Below are positions 1 to 64,000 of a stretch of 64,000 nt of DNA, piece after piece. Position numbers and translations under genes: made by a program. The stretch is from Camarhynchus parvulus (Eukaryota; Chordata; Aves; Passeriformes; Thraupidae): NCBI RefSeq assembly GCF_901933205.1, contig NC_044590.1:8137501-8201500 (forward strand). The letters run 5' to 3'. Position 1 is the first letter of the stretch; each line of letters starts with the position of its first letter. A model generated the notes under the pieces. The model did not search any database and was not told the origin of the DNA. It saw only the letters and a list, made by a program, of their open reading frames with translations.

Positions 1-3000
1 GAGGGATTTAACCTGGCAGAAAGAGACTCAGGTTTTCATACTGTTTACTGATTTTGCAACTCCCTGAACCAGCTGATGCCAAAGCCAGTCTCACCATGGT
101 GCTGGTTTAGGTTGACCCAGGTTGTCATTGTGTGGAAGCCACTGGTCCATGCATAGATGTTCTCCTAGTGCTGTAAATACCAGTGGGAGTGATGTAAATG
201 GCATTTCTGTGTCACCATAGTGGAGATAAAACTTAGCAAGTGTTGAATCACTTTAATAATAAGGGAATTGGTATTTGTTTAGCTAGATACTGAGTTGCTT
301 TAGCTGGTTTGTTAAATTTAACATGTATGTTGATAAAACCCCTGCCAGTACCACTCCAAGGACAGGAATAACAACCACCCACCTCAAGCCCTTACAGGCT
401 TGTATTTTTTCCAGTGAAGAATGTGAGATATAAAGAACTCTTTAGACTTAACTGTAAACCATTTCTCTTTGTTGTATACCCAACCTAATCTGTAAATTAG
501 TGATATAACTTTATAATAGTTGAAAATATAGTTTCTCACATAAAATAAAGGAATCATAAATGTCATCTCCAAGAGCTGGCCCCATTACATGCCTGGTGTA
601 ATGAATCTTTCTGTACTCCTGTTATTGGGACTGAAACAAGCTTCTCTGATACTTCAGTGCAGTATTTCTGCAGCAGAGAAGTCACAAACCAATATTTCCA
701 AACTGTTACTCTGCTCTGTGCAAAGCAGAAAAAGTGCAGCAAAGTTCTCAAGTGGTGGGATGTTGGCAGCAATGTCTCCACTTGCAGCAATTAACTTGTG
801 CAGAGTTTTGCTTTGTGTGTTTTGGAAAGGGTATAGATGAGGAAGCTGACCCTATCTAGGCAAATCTGGTGGGGAGCACACAGCTCTTTGTGCTTTGTTT
901 GGGTTTTTTGATGTGTGGGAAGCCTGTGCAGGAGATCAGTCCATGGCACTGTACAACTTCAGCCTTGACCTTGAGCAGCAGATGTGCTGCAAGTCTGTAA
1001 CCTGCTTGCCAGCTATGGTTTGTACAGCTCATCTGAGGCTGTGTCTAAAGAAAGTTGTAGGGAAATAAATTTAATTGCTGTAATACCAATTAGCCTGATG
1101 CAGACCTCCTCATGAACATTCTTGTTTTGGTGTAAGCAGTTTAATTGCTATAATTCAGTTGCAGTTCAGTTGAAGCTAAACTAAACCTTGCATTGTTTAA
1201 TCTGTAACATGGGTCTGAACACAGCCTTTGAATTGGTCTGGGTAACATGGTGGTTTCAAAGCAGCCTGAGCTGGTCAAACTGCTCAGTGCAGCAGTTTTA
1301 TCCACTTCCTTCCATACCTAAGCTGGCAGGAAACTAACTGAACCATAAGACATGAACAGTTTTCTACTAGTTCAGTGTGCTGAAACAGCTTGGTGGACTG
1401 CCAGAAGTGGTGTAAGAGGGAAGGCAGGAATACAGCAGTTGGGTGCAGGAAGTGTGGAGCTTTGTTAGCAAGCATTGAGACAGGGCTAAGGCTGGAATGA
1501 AAGCAGAGCTGAAAGCCATCACTGACACTTCTTTCTTTATATTGTGATAGCTAAAGCAAGTCTGTAGCTGGTCAGGGCTGTGGAGTCCTACATGTTCAGC
1601 TGCATTTCTCTCCCCTTCTCCTTTGCTGGCTGTAATGCTTCTGCTGTTGCACAGTCAGCTGTGTCAAGCAGCTGATCCAGCAGAAAATTGATCATTTTTG
1701 TTGTACCAGATTTTGCCTGAATCATGAACTGATTAACCCTCCTGTTACACAAAGTGCCTGTCTCCAAAAAGTTGTGGGGAGAGATAGCTGGTAAGGTGGG
1801 AAAGAGAAGCAGAGTTGCTCTAGCAGTTATAGTTTATATCTGCTTATAAGCTGTGCATGTGCAGCCTTGTTAAAGACAAGGTTTTAAAATACACTGCTCT
1901 CTTGATGAGAACAAGAAAACATGGGGCATCTGAGAACTGGAAGTGGGAAATGGCAGCTTAAAAAGAATCCAAAAACAGGAGTCCAAACTAAGGAATCCAA
2001 AAACAGAAAATGGAGTGAACAGAGGATTGCTCTTTAGTGAAGGAGAGAGGCTGTGGATTACATGATTTCATTTTGTCCTTTGTATATGATATATTAACAT
2101 GTCCAGCAGAAACATCTTACTATATTTCTGCTCCAGCCTTATGGACTACTTTTTAACCTTGTTTATTAAATATTTCAAGATGGGGTTGCAAGGTCTCTGG
2201 ATAAATGTCTAAGCATTTCCAGGTTGTGGTTTCAGTGCAAATTCTGTCTTTGCTTGTACTTGTTCTTTTTGGACAGAATGAACTCTCCACTGGGTGTTTT
2301 CTTCCTATTAACCTGGAGGAATTTTTTTTATAAAATCCTCTCTGCTAGTTTAACTTAGCTGCTAACAGTACCAAGCTGTGGCAGCAGATGGACTTCCATG
2401 TAGGTTTTGATGTATTTCAGCTGATACTGGCACCATTGCCTGTTTAGTGCCCAGTCAAAAGGAGCTCTTTAACTCTCCTCTTGCCATCATCAGTCATACA
2501 TCTCTTAGATTGCCTTTGCATCTCTGCTGGCTCTTAGGACTTGGGTGGAGAGGTTGTTTTCTCACTGAACCAGATTACTGGGGAGTTGAGCAGATGTTGG
2601 ACATTGCTGGGAGCAGCCTTGCCCCAGTAGGGGCAGCTGGTTATTAGATGGTCTTAGCTTGGCATAAAATTATATGCTGAGGCCTTACTGCTTAATGGGG
2701 AGAATTCTGAAATTTACAGGTTTGGAGGTGTTTTCAGGTTTGTGTTAATGGCTTTGGTCTTAGGAGCTCCTCTCAGTGGTAAAATATTCAGATAAAGTGA
2801 ATATAAATACAAAAGTGACTAATTAAATGGAATTCTGAGAATGCATGATACATTTTGTAACAGTTTCAAAATACTACATCTCTATCAGCTTTCTTTGTAG
2901 TCATGCCAAGTATTTAATCACGCAGAGATGAGATTCTTACTCCAGTGTGAAGCTGAGACTCCTGCAGGGAACAGAAGTGCAGCCCTGGGCTTTTGTCTCT

Positions 3001-6000
3001 GGTGCAGAGCCCTTGCTATCAGTAGTCCCACCTTAGGAAGGCCTTGGAACAGCAAGTCCCCCACAGCCAGGCTCCAACTTATCCTTGCCTTTTAGCTCTT
3101 ACCTTGCAAGTTGTTGGGAAGTGTTTCTTTTTCTTTATCTCCCAAAGTGAAGAAACAACTAACAGTGTCTTTTTGTGCTTGTGTAAGACCGTAACGTGGC
3201 AGGAGTTCATCAGAATTTACACAACCACGGCTGACCTCTGTTATTTATTGCATTAAGTGACTGGACTGGGTTAATTACATCAGTTGAAGTTTCTGGAATG
3301 TAAACAGGGCTTTGGTGGTTGGTTGCAACTGCATCATGTTTCAAAACTCTGGCAGAAAATTAAAATTCCTCAAAGCTGAGTGTAAGTTCTAACAGATTTA
3401 TCCATGATTTTATTAAGTTTTTAAGATATTTGCCCTTGCTAAAGTATTACAGGTAATGAATTTGAAAAGTCAGAAATCTTTTAACAACCATTCAGGATAA
3501 TAAATTTAACTGGAATGCTTCACAGTTCTGGAATTTGTCTAAATTATTAATTGAAACCTGTTCTATCAAATGAGACAAGTCAGTATTGCTACATTTTCTG
3601 TTAGATTTCTCCATGCCATTTAAAGTACAGGCCTTCAGAGATTTTGAGAAGGAGTAAAGAGACGTGACAGTCTAGGTGATTTTTTTTTTCTTGTTCCTTC
3701 TAAAGGTATAGATACATATTTCTGCAGGGTAATGACAGCTTAAACAATCTCCAGTCACCTTTCTTTTCTTGTACCTTCTCTCAGACTGCCTTCTTATAGC
3801 TGTTTCTTAAATCCATCAAATTAATTCTTCATGCAAGTGTTTTTAATAAAATTTGATTTTTTACACTTTGATTTGGTTCACCAAATGTTGGCAGATCTGT
3901 TTGTACCATAATAAAAGGCATAGCATGGCATTGGGAATTAAAGTTTAAGTGACACTTTGCTGAGTGTCTTACGTGGAACAATTGGTTGTGTTTCTAGTTG
4001 GAAATGTTATTCTGAATTTTGCATATTTGACCCACTTGCATTGAGATATCAAAAACCTGCTTGGATCACAGGAAACTCATTGGTGTAACTAAGTCTCAGT
4101 TTACTGTTGTCTCTTGTGAGCCTAAAATAATACTTTCACTGAAAAAACACATAGCTGTTTCTGACTCCTGGAGAACTAAAATGGTTTATAATCTTACAAT
4201 TTTTATCTCAAATCATACTGAAAAGATTTTAAAATTTCTTTCTATTTTTGTTGTTACTATTCAAACAAATGTGTTTCTTGGTTTCCTTCTTCTCACTTTC
4301 TGAAAATTTCCAGAACAGAGAAGTTCTATTCTCCAAGCAGTAAGCAGCTCATTTTTATCGGATTTATATCTACAATTTAAGAAAATTAGGTACAGAATTT
4401 GAATAAGTAATACTCTTCATGAAAGTAAACTTGATATAGTTAAGATTTTCTTTTTTATTGTCTGCACTTTACTCTGAAATGCAAAACTTTTCTTCCCATC
4501 CACACAATCTCAAAGAAGGATAGTTCTTCACTCACAGTAAAAGATATTATCCTGCAATTTCCACACTTTCTGGGAAGGCTTTTGTTTTGTTTGCCTATCT
4601 TGTTTGTGAGGTTGAATTTGAAAATCATGGTCTATTGGAAATCTGATTTACTCAGGCTTTTCTCATTTCCCTTGCTATCCATTGCATTGAGGATGGGAGG
4701 CTAAGGCAATATATCCTGGCCTAAGCCAGCCCTGCCACACCAGCATCCCTCCTTCACTGTCACATTTCCATCCTTTTCCCTTATACTGGCACTTTCAACT
4801 CTGGGATTTGTGGCACTGCTGATTTAACTGAAATTAAATTTTAGGGTTGCTGTTGATTTAGGCCATATCAGTTTTCCAAACCATCTTGCTTCCTGGGTGA
4901 ACGAACCACGGCTAGAGCAAAAAAAAAGGAAACAAATTTTATTTGTGGAAGGGTGCTGTGAAGCCTTGACTTAGGTGTGGGTTTCAGCTCTCATTAAGGC
5001 TTTATTGGGAGAGAAAATAATCCAGATGTAAGGGGTGCCTAGAAATACATATGTAGACATGATTTCACCCTTGCTTTAGTCTGTAATTGCCTTGATTGCA
5101 TTTAACTTAAGTTTTTAAATTGAAAAAATAACAAAAAAAGAAGTATGGAAAGAAGGTCATAAGGAGGTGTCACTGTCAGTGTGTGGTACTGAGCAGTTTG
5201 TGCTGTGCTCTTACAGTAAGGCATCTTGATGGTGCTTGTTTTCAAGAAGATTTACATTTAAATATCACAGGAAATGCAAAGAAAACAACATCCTACTGTT
5301 ACAGGTTTTCTGAGTTGGCACCTGCTTCTATTGAGAAAAGCAAGACTTCTCAGTTGTCAGGGATCCCTGCTATGGAGTGTTTACAGTGCAGCACTTTGCA
5401 ATACACAGAGTATAAAAATATTTGGTTGTGGTCTGTGATCCATATGCTGCAGCAAGATAAGATCTCTGATGTAAATAATACACTTTTGTTTGTTTTTATA
5501 ATTTTTTTAAGCTAAACTATAGTAAGTTATTACCGTAGTTATCTGCTTACAAAGTACATTGCCATCACATAAAATTGGACTTACAAAGCAGTCATAAAGT
5601 GTGAAATGAAATTGCTTTAGGGTTTGAGTATGCTTTAGTCTATCCCCTGGGAGCAGTAGTTACTAATCCTTTAGTCACATGATGGCATACAAAAACAAAG
5701 ATTTAAGCTTCAGGTGAAGCTCAGGTTAGCTCGTTGCTCCCCAGTGAATGATTTGTAAGAGCACTCAGAGGTGCTTATTGTCAACCTTGACAACATCACA
5801 GACCAATTAATACTAACCTAGTGATGTAACTCCAGGGGACTTCTAATGAGAATTTCAAAAGTTATTTCAGGTGTCTATTTTTTCACTTGAGCTGGAAGCA
5901 CATTTTTAAAGTGGTGCTAAGAAAGTAAAATCACACAAAAAAATGAAGAAATAAGCAGACTAAGGTTACTTAGCAAAATTAATATTTTTAGTACAATTAG

Positions 6001-9000
6001 TTTATCAGTGAGAAGTTTGGAGGAGGGTGACATGCTTAGGATATGAGGGAGTTCAGTAGGAGGAGGGAAATTGCACCATCCCAAGCCAAGTGGTGACCAG
6101 CTGGCATGGTGAGATCGTTCCTAAGGTGAGACCATTTTTGCTCGTTGAACGCTTTTTGAAAAATATTTACTTATCATAGAAGAGATCACAGAAATTCTGG
6201 CTGTTCCCTTTTGGAGCAGAAGCTTGAATCCACCCCTTAAGCAACTGATATAGTCACCGAATTATTGCACAGCTTAAATTTGGTCTCTTTTGTTCTTTCC
6301 CCCCAGATTTGTTTCACTTTCTTTCAAGTTACACTACACTAGGGAAATGATTCAAAATTAAAAATTAACTTTCCTCCTTACAGGTTGTTTTAACAGGGAT
6401 CAGTTTCTTGATTTGACTCACAACTCAGCTATAGGAACTCTGCTCACAAACTTGGGAGAGCCAAGGAGGGAGAAGCAGCAGTTTGTGCTAAACAGGGTAT
6501 TCCCACTGAAAGAAATTCACACAAAATGCAATTTTTTATCATAATTAGAATTGAACACTATAGCTCAAACAGTTTAAGAAGATGCTACCATTCTTTCATT
6601 ACTTGAACTGAATTAAAAGATTGTTCATATTAGCAGATCCCTCAGTTTGGTAAATTGGCAACATACTGTGGTAGTTAAAGCCACTGGCCTATTCCAGTAG
6701 CACAACTAAATCTGAAAAAACATGCCTGTGCATTGCTCTTTTCCTGTCTATTCCTTAATTTTTCCAGTTACATTGCCTCAAGAAAACCTCGATGCATTTG
6801 AATAACTTGCCAGCTGAAAAAAAAAAAAAGGAAGTGTATTTCAGGTCAGTTTTTGTACGTTGTCTGAGTCACCACTAGTTGATTTGAAAATCCCCAGTAT
6901 ACTCAGGCTTCTTGAACCAAGGAGGAAAATTACATCACTTTAAGTAGTTTTTGAAATTACTTAACCAAACATACATGTTTGTGTGACCATTTAATAAGAT
7001 TAGTATTGAATCAGCACCTTTTCTGCTGAATTGTAGCTTGGATTTGGCTGTGACTGAATAGTTATTCACTTCTGGTTTAGCAATAACAGTTTAACACTTT
7101 CCTGACCCTGAATCAGTTAGTTTAGGAAAGAAACAACATTTAAAAGTGAAATGGGTCACATGAAGGGGGCAGGAACTTTACTGGTGGTTTTCATACTTAG
7201 AGATGAGACACAGTATGCAGTGTCACAGCTTCTTTGTAAACCTCACAATCTGAGGCTGAAGAGCTGAAAGGAAACTGGTGTGCTCCACTGGTGGCAGTTT
7301 TGTGCCTGCAAGTAAGAAATAAAGGCAAAGAGCAGAAAACTCTACTGTCTACTTCCCCTCCTGGTTTAAGGTGTGCCTGCATAGGTACAGTCTGGAAATA
7401 AAAGCCCAAATCTCTTTAGGGAGTTACAGGGATGGCTTTATTTACTGGTGAGAAACTTGGGCTTAGAGACCCCTTTGAGGATATTGTTTGCAAATTATAA
7501 TAAAGAAACAAAGACTTTATTGTGATGGTGGGAAGATGAGAAAAGACATGGTATGGTGCTGTTTTTTGTGGGTCACTCTTAATGCAAACAGCTCCCATGC
7601 TGAAAAAGCTCCATTCTACTTTCATGAAAAAAAAAATAGCATTCAGAGCTTGTTTGGTTTTAGGTTTGATCATTTTGATTTAGTTGTGAGCTTTGGTTCA
7701 GCTGACACTGATGCTGCAGTTTCTTCCAGGATAGCTGGGTTAACACATCTCTCTTGGGATATATGAAGCGTATCCCAGCCCAAGGAGTTCTTCTGCCACC
7801 TTCTGTGCATAATCAGCCAAACTGCCAAACGCACTGAGTTTGCTGTCAGCAGATTTGTACTGTGTTGGCATTTTTATTGTCCTAATTGCTTAAGGAGGGG
7901 AGGAAACAGACATTGTATTTTTCACACATATAGGTGACATAGCAGCTCTTTATATTGTCAAATCAATCTAAATTTTGGGCTAAATGGAGCAGGAGGCAGA
8001 TTTGTTTGAATCCAAACACAGCAAGTAACAGTAATGGTCTCAGGCACATTGTATTGATTGATTTCAGCCTAGGCATGTCAGCAGATAACTGGTGCTAAAT
8101 GCTGCCAGTATGTGTAAAAGGGGAAGGGTGTGTGGGAAGGGAAAAAAGTCACAGGTTTTAGTGTCAAAGCTCAAAACATGACAGGTTTTTGTTTGTTTAT
8201 TTAAACCAGTTTACTACATTTTGCCAGCATTTTATAGCTTATGTCAACAGAAGAGTTCCTTTAAGAGCTGACAGTAATATGTCTGCTGTGCCTACAGAAT
8301 TAGTGGCAGACACTTCTAGAATTGTTGAAATTGAAATTCCAGATGTTGTTAGCCTGGTGTAGCTATTCTAGGGTAGTAAAACACAGGATGGGCAAACACT
8401 CCTACATTTGTTTTCTCTCTTTCAGTTACATGTCCCTCCACCTATATTTTCATGTGTTTTTCGTATTTATTTATAGTTTCCCTAAATATTATCTTGACAC
8501 ATGTTAACCAATCTTTTGGTCAATCAGAAGTCATCATATAGCATGATATTTTCCATAGATTTGTGTAGAGAGTGGCAAAAACAGCTGCGGTTTTTAATTT
8601 TTTCTGTGCAGTTAAATATTAGGGGGATGGTTCAGTTGTTTCTCTGTGATATTTTTGAATTCTGACCCCTGTGGTTCTGTGTATAATTTTGTTTTATTGC
8701 ATGTATTAAAGGCTTAAGGAAAAATTAAACTTGTTGACCCAACCCAGATGAAATTTCACTTGTATTTTGTCAGAATCATATCACTGTTCCAGGACTGTCC
8801 TTTACAGCTGATTGTGTACTTGTTTATTTTGAAAAATAGCAGTAAATTCTTTTTAATAGAGCTGAGCATTTTGTATTCTTTAGGGATTACTGAAATTTTG
8901 TTCTGAAGGAATGAAGTTCCTAATACCTTTATTTTAAAATGATGAAATAAAAATCTTTGAAGAGTATGAATGACAAACCATACCATTGTTAGAACATTTT

Positions 9001-9045
9001 TCATCAGTTTGCAGTCTTTACCCACATTGTTTGTATCTGTTACAG
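1..9045 (+). other. ZMYND8: ZMYND8 5' intron (partial)
   Basis: This AT-rich stretch ends in a polypyrimidine-poor but valid acceptor (ttacag) just before the first recognisable ZMYND8 exon. I looked for the short N-terminal coding exon(s) that carry the start codon in other vertebrates and did not find them, so they probably lie upstream of the window. The open frames here are short, have no family resemblance and look like chance. No CR1, LTR or tandem repeat is obvious, and no RNA gene is recognised. Confidence 0.8.
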
Positions 9046-35859
<26,814 letters not shown>

Positions 35860-35889
35860 CTGCTAACAAGAAGTTCATACAATTGTTGG

Positions 35890-35923
35890 AATAAAAAAAT
35901 CTAATAGAAATGTGATAAATAAA
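35890..35923 (+). terminator. ZMYND8: ZMYND8 proximal poly(A) signals
   Basis: Two AATAAA hexamers, at 35,890-35,895 and 35,918-35,923, lie 31 and 59 bases after the stop codon. Use of either would give an almost UTR-less mRNA. No strong GT-rich element follows within 40 bases, so use is uncertain. Confidence 0.45.
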
Positions 35924-37141
35924 CACAGTTCTTTGGATTAACCTCAGAGGTTCAGACTTTAGCTTTGTGTATGTGTACAAAGCATTAATTACACTACATT
36001 AATGTAAAGCATTAGTGCTGGCTTAGAAAAGCTAAGGACAGGTAAGATCCATATTAAATCTATGCTTCTTTTGTAAATAATGTACAATTTGTGGATGTCA
36101 TTAGAGTACCATCTCCTTTTTATATTTGTATTGACTTTAACTTATAAAGAGTGTTTGAAGTTGGAAAAGGGAGGTTTAAAAGAGCCTTACCACAACCTAA
36201 TGCTGAGAACTGGTCTTGGGAAACTGCATCAAATAATCTGATACAAAAAATCTGAAAAACTTTTTGCATTTGGAGTGAAAAAATTTTCTGCACTTTGAAA
36301 CTCTTGTGGAATTTTTCTGAACAACCAAGTGATGAAGGATATCTCCTTTCAACTAACTCTGTTAGGCAAATTATGGACCTGAAATCCATAAAAATGTAAA
36401 CTGTTTTTCACAATGACCAGGCTGACAACAAATCTTAATGTTGTTTACAGGTTAAAATTATTTTAAAATTTCATTCAGTCTAAGATCAGAAAATTTGCAA
36501 AGTGTAATAGCAGCTGGTTGTAGCAGGATTTCTGATTGCTGATATCAAAGATTGAGGAAAGTAAAGTTTGTTGCTATGCTTCACAGTTTTCTTATTTTTT
36601 AAAAATCCTCCTAAAGGACTTGGAAGAAGAGCTAGGTGTGGAATAAAACATGCATTGGGAAACATGGGCAAAGGACTTTTGATGCTGGGCCAGAGCATGT
36701 ATTATTTATATGATGGAATTTATGTTTTTCTGTAAGCATGAAGCAGTGCAGTATGAGAGGAAGTACCCCCTGGAGATGCTGTCTGTTACACTGAGGCTGT
36801 AGTCCCATTTTGTATGTTGTGTAAAATGAAAGCATTGAACAAAGCAAAGGTGATGTATGTATATGAGAAAATTACTGTATGATATCATTCCAGTACATCC
36901 TGTTGTACATTTTAGTCATGTTGATTTCTCCCATTGTTTATATAAGAATGCGGTTTGTACAGTCTCCAGCTAGTACCCAGATTAGAGGGGAAAAAAGTAT
37001 TAGAATAAAAAAAAAAAGTCAGAACAGAATATTCATTAATTGCAGTTGTGTCAAAACTAGCCTAGCTGGCCTTATTTGTGAAGCATAATTGCTTTTAGCA
37101 TATGGAAGTATTTTTTCACATTTTCTTTGTATAAAATTTGT

Positions 37142-37147
37142 ATTAAA
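37142..37147 (+). terminator. ZMYND8: ZMYND8 distal poly(A) signal (ATTAAA)
   Basis: ATTAAA lies about 20-30 bases before a T-rich and GT-rich stretch (about 37,155-37,185), the classic layout of a cleavage site. AATAAA at 37,004-37,009 is a further candidate just upstream. Confidence 0.6.
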
Positions 37148-37165
37148 CTTAAATATCTTTTTTGA

Positions 37166-39129
37166 CAATTGTGTTTTTTTGTGACTAAGACAGGTGACAC
37201 ACACAATATGCTTTGGGTTTCTCCAATTTTTCAAGAAACGTCACAATTTTTTTATTAAACTGTTGTAGAAAAATGTTCTGTGTTCCTGGATTTCCAGTTC
37301 TGGTTCAGTCTGGAGCAATGTTCATTTCTGCACAGTCTCCAGAGCACAGGTCATTCCACCTATGTTGGCATCTCAGAAGTGTGGGACCTTTGGATCCAAG
37401 CCTGTCCAATTTATGTTGTGTATCATTTATTCAGTGGTTGGATTGGGGTTGGACAGATCCATGTCAGTGTTAAGGGTATTTGTGGGTAGAAATGGGGCCT
37501 CTGAGTGCAACTGCAGCCCCTCAAGAGGGTATGAATTGGACAAAACTTCTCTGTGTGTGTCTTAATTATAAGTTAAAAGAAACAGGGAGCTTATGAAGCA
37601 TTGTAACATATATAAATATTGTCTGAAGTTCCTGTTCCTGCAATTACCTTGTTCTGGGCATTTGCAAAGCAACCACAGTTCGTGTTTCCAATGCTACTGT
37701 TCAAAACTTGAAAGCCTGAAACGAGATTTGGCCTTCCCCATGGAACTTGGATGCTGAAACGAGGCCTTGCGTTAGAGGAAAAAGAAAGTGATGTACAAGT
37801 TGTTGTAGGAAACCCCACTGCTTTCTAACACCTGTTTCAGCCTGTGGAGGGCTTTTTTTTATTAATGAGCATTGTTTTTTTCTACAGAAGAGAGATTTTC
37901 TTTCCTCCTCTAAAATAACAGGTGACCAAATCCTAGTAAAGTATGTAGAAAATGCAGAAATACATAAAACTACACGTGAAGGAGCTGAGCAAGACCTGTG
38001 CATGTGTCTGTGCATGCTCCCAGGCCTTCTGGCTGTTCCTAAGTATAAAACTGCTGTAGCTCCCCTCTCCTGTCCATGATAAATTCCCTGGACAGTTAAT
38101 CCTGATACTCTTGCTGCACTGAGAGATGAATGTGCCATGGTGACTGGAATGAAGTGGTGACACCTGTGTGACAGATGTGTTCCCGACCCTTGGTGTGTCC
38201 CACCCAAAGCTCTGCTGAGAATGTCAGCAACAAAACCAAGAGCTTTCAAACCTTTAAATATATTCTGAAAGCTAAATCTTACAAGAATCTTTAAGAAAAA
38301 ACCCAGAATCAGTGCTCAGACAATTGACTAGATTAATTAAGTCAGGTGTTAAATTTGGAATTTCAAGGAAGATCAGTTAACTGATGGATGGGGTCTTAAA
38401 AGCTGAAGTTGTGCTCTGGGAATGTGCAATCCTTGGCATTTTTTATTCTTTCAGAAGTTTATTTCCCAGAGCACTTACCCTGTTAACATTAGTCAATTCT
38501 CCACTGACTTTGTCCCAAATAGGAAGTTGTATCACAAGTGAAGGAAACCATTCGTACAGCAGGGAAACTTTGAGGAAAAATTCTGCTCAGCAAGCCCTGA
38601 GACCTGCAATGCCTGTGCTAGAAAAGTGACATTTTGCATGGAGTTGTGCTAAACCCAGAGAGCAGCTCTTTGCAAATGCCCCCAGTGTGTACTGAAAGGC
38701 TGGGTTTGCTCATGCTGATGTGTCACAGCTGCTGTGGGGCTGCTGCCTTGGATTAATTTCAGATTTTCTGCTTTAGCTTGGCAGAAAATCCCCTCTCAGA
38801 TCCAGCACTGTCTTCCCTAAATGTTTTTAGAGCTTAGGAGTATCCCTCAGGTTTGTGTAGCACTTGTGTAACCCTTTGAGAGGTGAGGGCTGCAGCATTT
38901 GCTGCATCCCTGACCCCTCCTTCCAGAGAGGCTTTGGTCCTTCCGACCTTACCTGGTGCCACAGCAAGGAACAATCAGCCATTTTCAATCTAAGAGATCC
39001 ACCCAGGCCCAGAGAATTCAAATATTTTGACAGCAACACTACCAGGCTAGACTTGAAACGGGGAGCACACATTGCACCTGCTACCTTTAGATCCAAGGGT
39101 GCTGGGAGAGAAGGCAGGCACTCCAGTCC
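37166..39129. other. Intergenic region between convergent ZMYND8 and EYA2
   Basis: About 2 kb lies between the inferred 3' ends. The open frames here (for example 182 codons on the minus strand at 37,701-38,249) have no domain-like sequence. No repeat family or RNA gene is recognised. Confidence 0.6.
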
Positions 39130-39934
39130 CCCAAAATGTAAACATGTTTTTATTTAATGCCTTTCACTCATCACAAGGTACTTTCCCCCATCCTCAGCCC
39201 CAAGAAGGCAGCATAAGGCACCGTGTAGACACAGGCACAGTCCATGTACCCTCTTGGTGAGCTTCAAAACCACAGCCACAGTTCTTACCAGCAGTACCAC
39301 GTGTCCTTACTACTCCTGTACACAATATGATTCTCCCCAGAGTTTGTTCTGGAGAAATGAACTATTAACTTAGAACAGTAAGACTTTCCCCACCCCTCCC
39401 AACCCCCAAAAATCAGATGAAAAACAGGTACAGAGCTTAATACCAGAGTAATGAGATTAGTTCATAAATTAAAAAAATACAAAAAAATAAAACAACAACA
39501 AAAAAAAATCAACAGTTTCACTCCTATTTTCAGAAGGTCCTGTGTGATGTGATGGATTGTGCAGAGACTCCTTGCTGTGTCCTCTGCCCCTTTGAAAACC
39601 AAGAATGCTGTCAGGGAGACCCAGACTTGTAGCATTTGCCTTGCTGATGGCAAAAAGGCCATTAGAGCTCTGTGCCTCCACCTCAGCCAGCAACTGCAGC
39701 ATCCCAGTGACTGATCAGGAGCATTTTCCTCTGTCCAAAGGAAGGAGGACTTGAGACAATATTCTTTGGCTGCAAGTTCTTAAAGGCTTCCACTGAAAGG
39801 GTTCTCCTTCAAGAAAAAGAAAAACTGCAGTTGCTGTGGGATTTTTTTTTTTAACGAAGAAAACCTTGAGGAATAGGTGGAACCGATGTAAGAGTCTGAG
39901 TGAAGCCCTCCCAGTGCTCAGATGTTGGGGTTTG
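39130..39934 (-). other. EYA2: EYA2 3' UTR
   Basis: Non-coding sequence follows the EYA2 stop codon on the minus strand and extends to the likely poly(A) site near 39,130. It includes an A-rich (plus strand) low-complexity stretch at 39,470-39,510. No coding potential is seen. Confidence 0.65.
39149..39154 (-). terminator. EYA2: EYA2 poly(A) signal (AATAAA)
   Basis: AATAAA on the minus strand, about 780 bases after the EYA2 stop codon. It is the best canonical hexamer in the region. Cleavage near 39,130 is inferred. Confidence 0.55.

Positions 39935-64000
<24,066 letters not shown>

Larger units (their letters stand above)
35860..37165 (+). other. ZMYND8: ZMYND8 3' UTR
   Basis: AT-rich non-coding sequence follows the stop codon. 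It holds an early pair of AATAAA hexamers, a third AATAAA at 37,004 and an ATTAAA at 37,142 followed by a T/GT-rich tract. The 3' end is placed about 20 bases after the last hexamer, which is an inference. Confidence 0.7.

Noticed and set aside
5183..5515. 110-codon plus-strand open frame in the first intron
   Set aside because: No resemblance to any family I know, no splice logic, and no relation to the ZMYND8 N-terminus.
37701..38249. 182-codon minus-strand open frame in the intergenic region
   Set aside because: It has low-complexity, chance-like composition, no recognised domain, and no splice or promoter context.

Overview
This is vertebrate nuclear DNA, almost certainly from a bird and probably a songbird. 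The genes are split into short GT-AG exons separated by AT-rich introns. Three 3'-truncated CR1 LINE fragments of the avian type are present. A solo LTR resembles the endogenous retroviral LTRs common in passerines. The window holds parts of two protein-coding genes that point toward each other. This ZMYND8/EYA2 pairing is the arrangement known from other amniotes. I found no operon, CRISPR array, tRNA, rRNA or other RNA gene.

Left part (1-37,165): the plus strand carries ZMYND8 (also PRKCBP1 or RACK7), a chromatin reader and transcriptional co-regulator. The first 9 kb is intron. Twenty coding exons then run from 9,046 to a TAA at 35,857-35,859. The splice phases agree throughout and give one open frame of 1,168 residues. 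In order it encodes a Lys-rich segment, PHD finger, bromodomain, PWWP domain, Ser/Thr-rich and acidic linkers, a Gln/Ser tract, a coiled coil and a MYND zinc finger. The C-terminal tail is Thr/Val/Gln-rich. The start codon lies upstream of the window. The 3' UTR reaches a likely poly(A) site near 37,165.

Middle (37,166-39,130): about 2 kb of intergenic DNA separates the two poly(A) regions.

Right part (39,130-64,000): the minus strand carries the 3' end of EYA2, the transcriptional co-activator and tyrosine phosphatase. Eight coding exons encode nearly all of the C-terminal Eya domain. The exon with the catalytic DLDE motif is cut by the right edge of the window. The last two introns in the window, 5.3 and 12.4 kb, hold a six-copy 59-bp minisatellite, an 82-bp imperfect duplication and several AT-rich, homeodomain-motif-rich stretches that could be enhancers.

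The most useful second-look items are: the C-terminal end of ZMYND8, which differs from the mammalian tail I know and offers two further splice options; a minus-oriented solo LTR within about 100 bp of a coding-exon acceptor; one ZMYND8 exon with strikingly GC-rich third positions among AT-rich exons; and the EYA2 intronic minisatellite. I see no sign of an undescribed biological system; this is a well-conserved regulatory gene pair.
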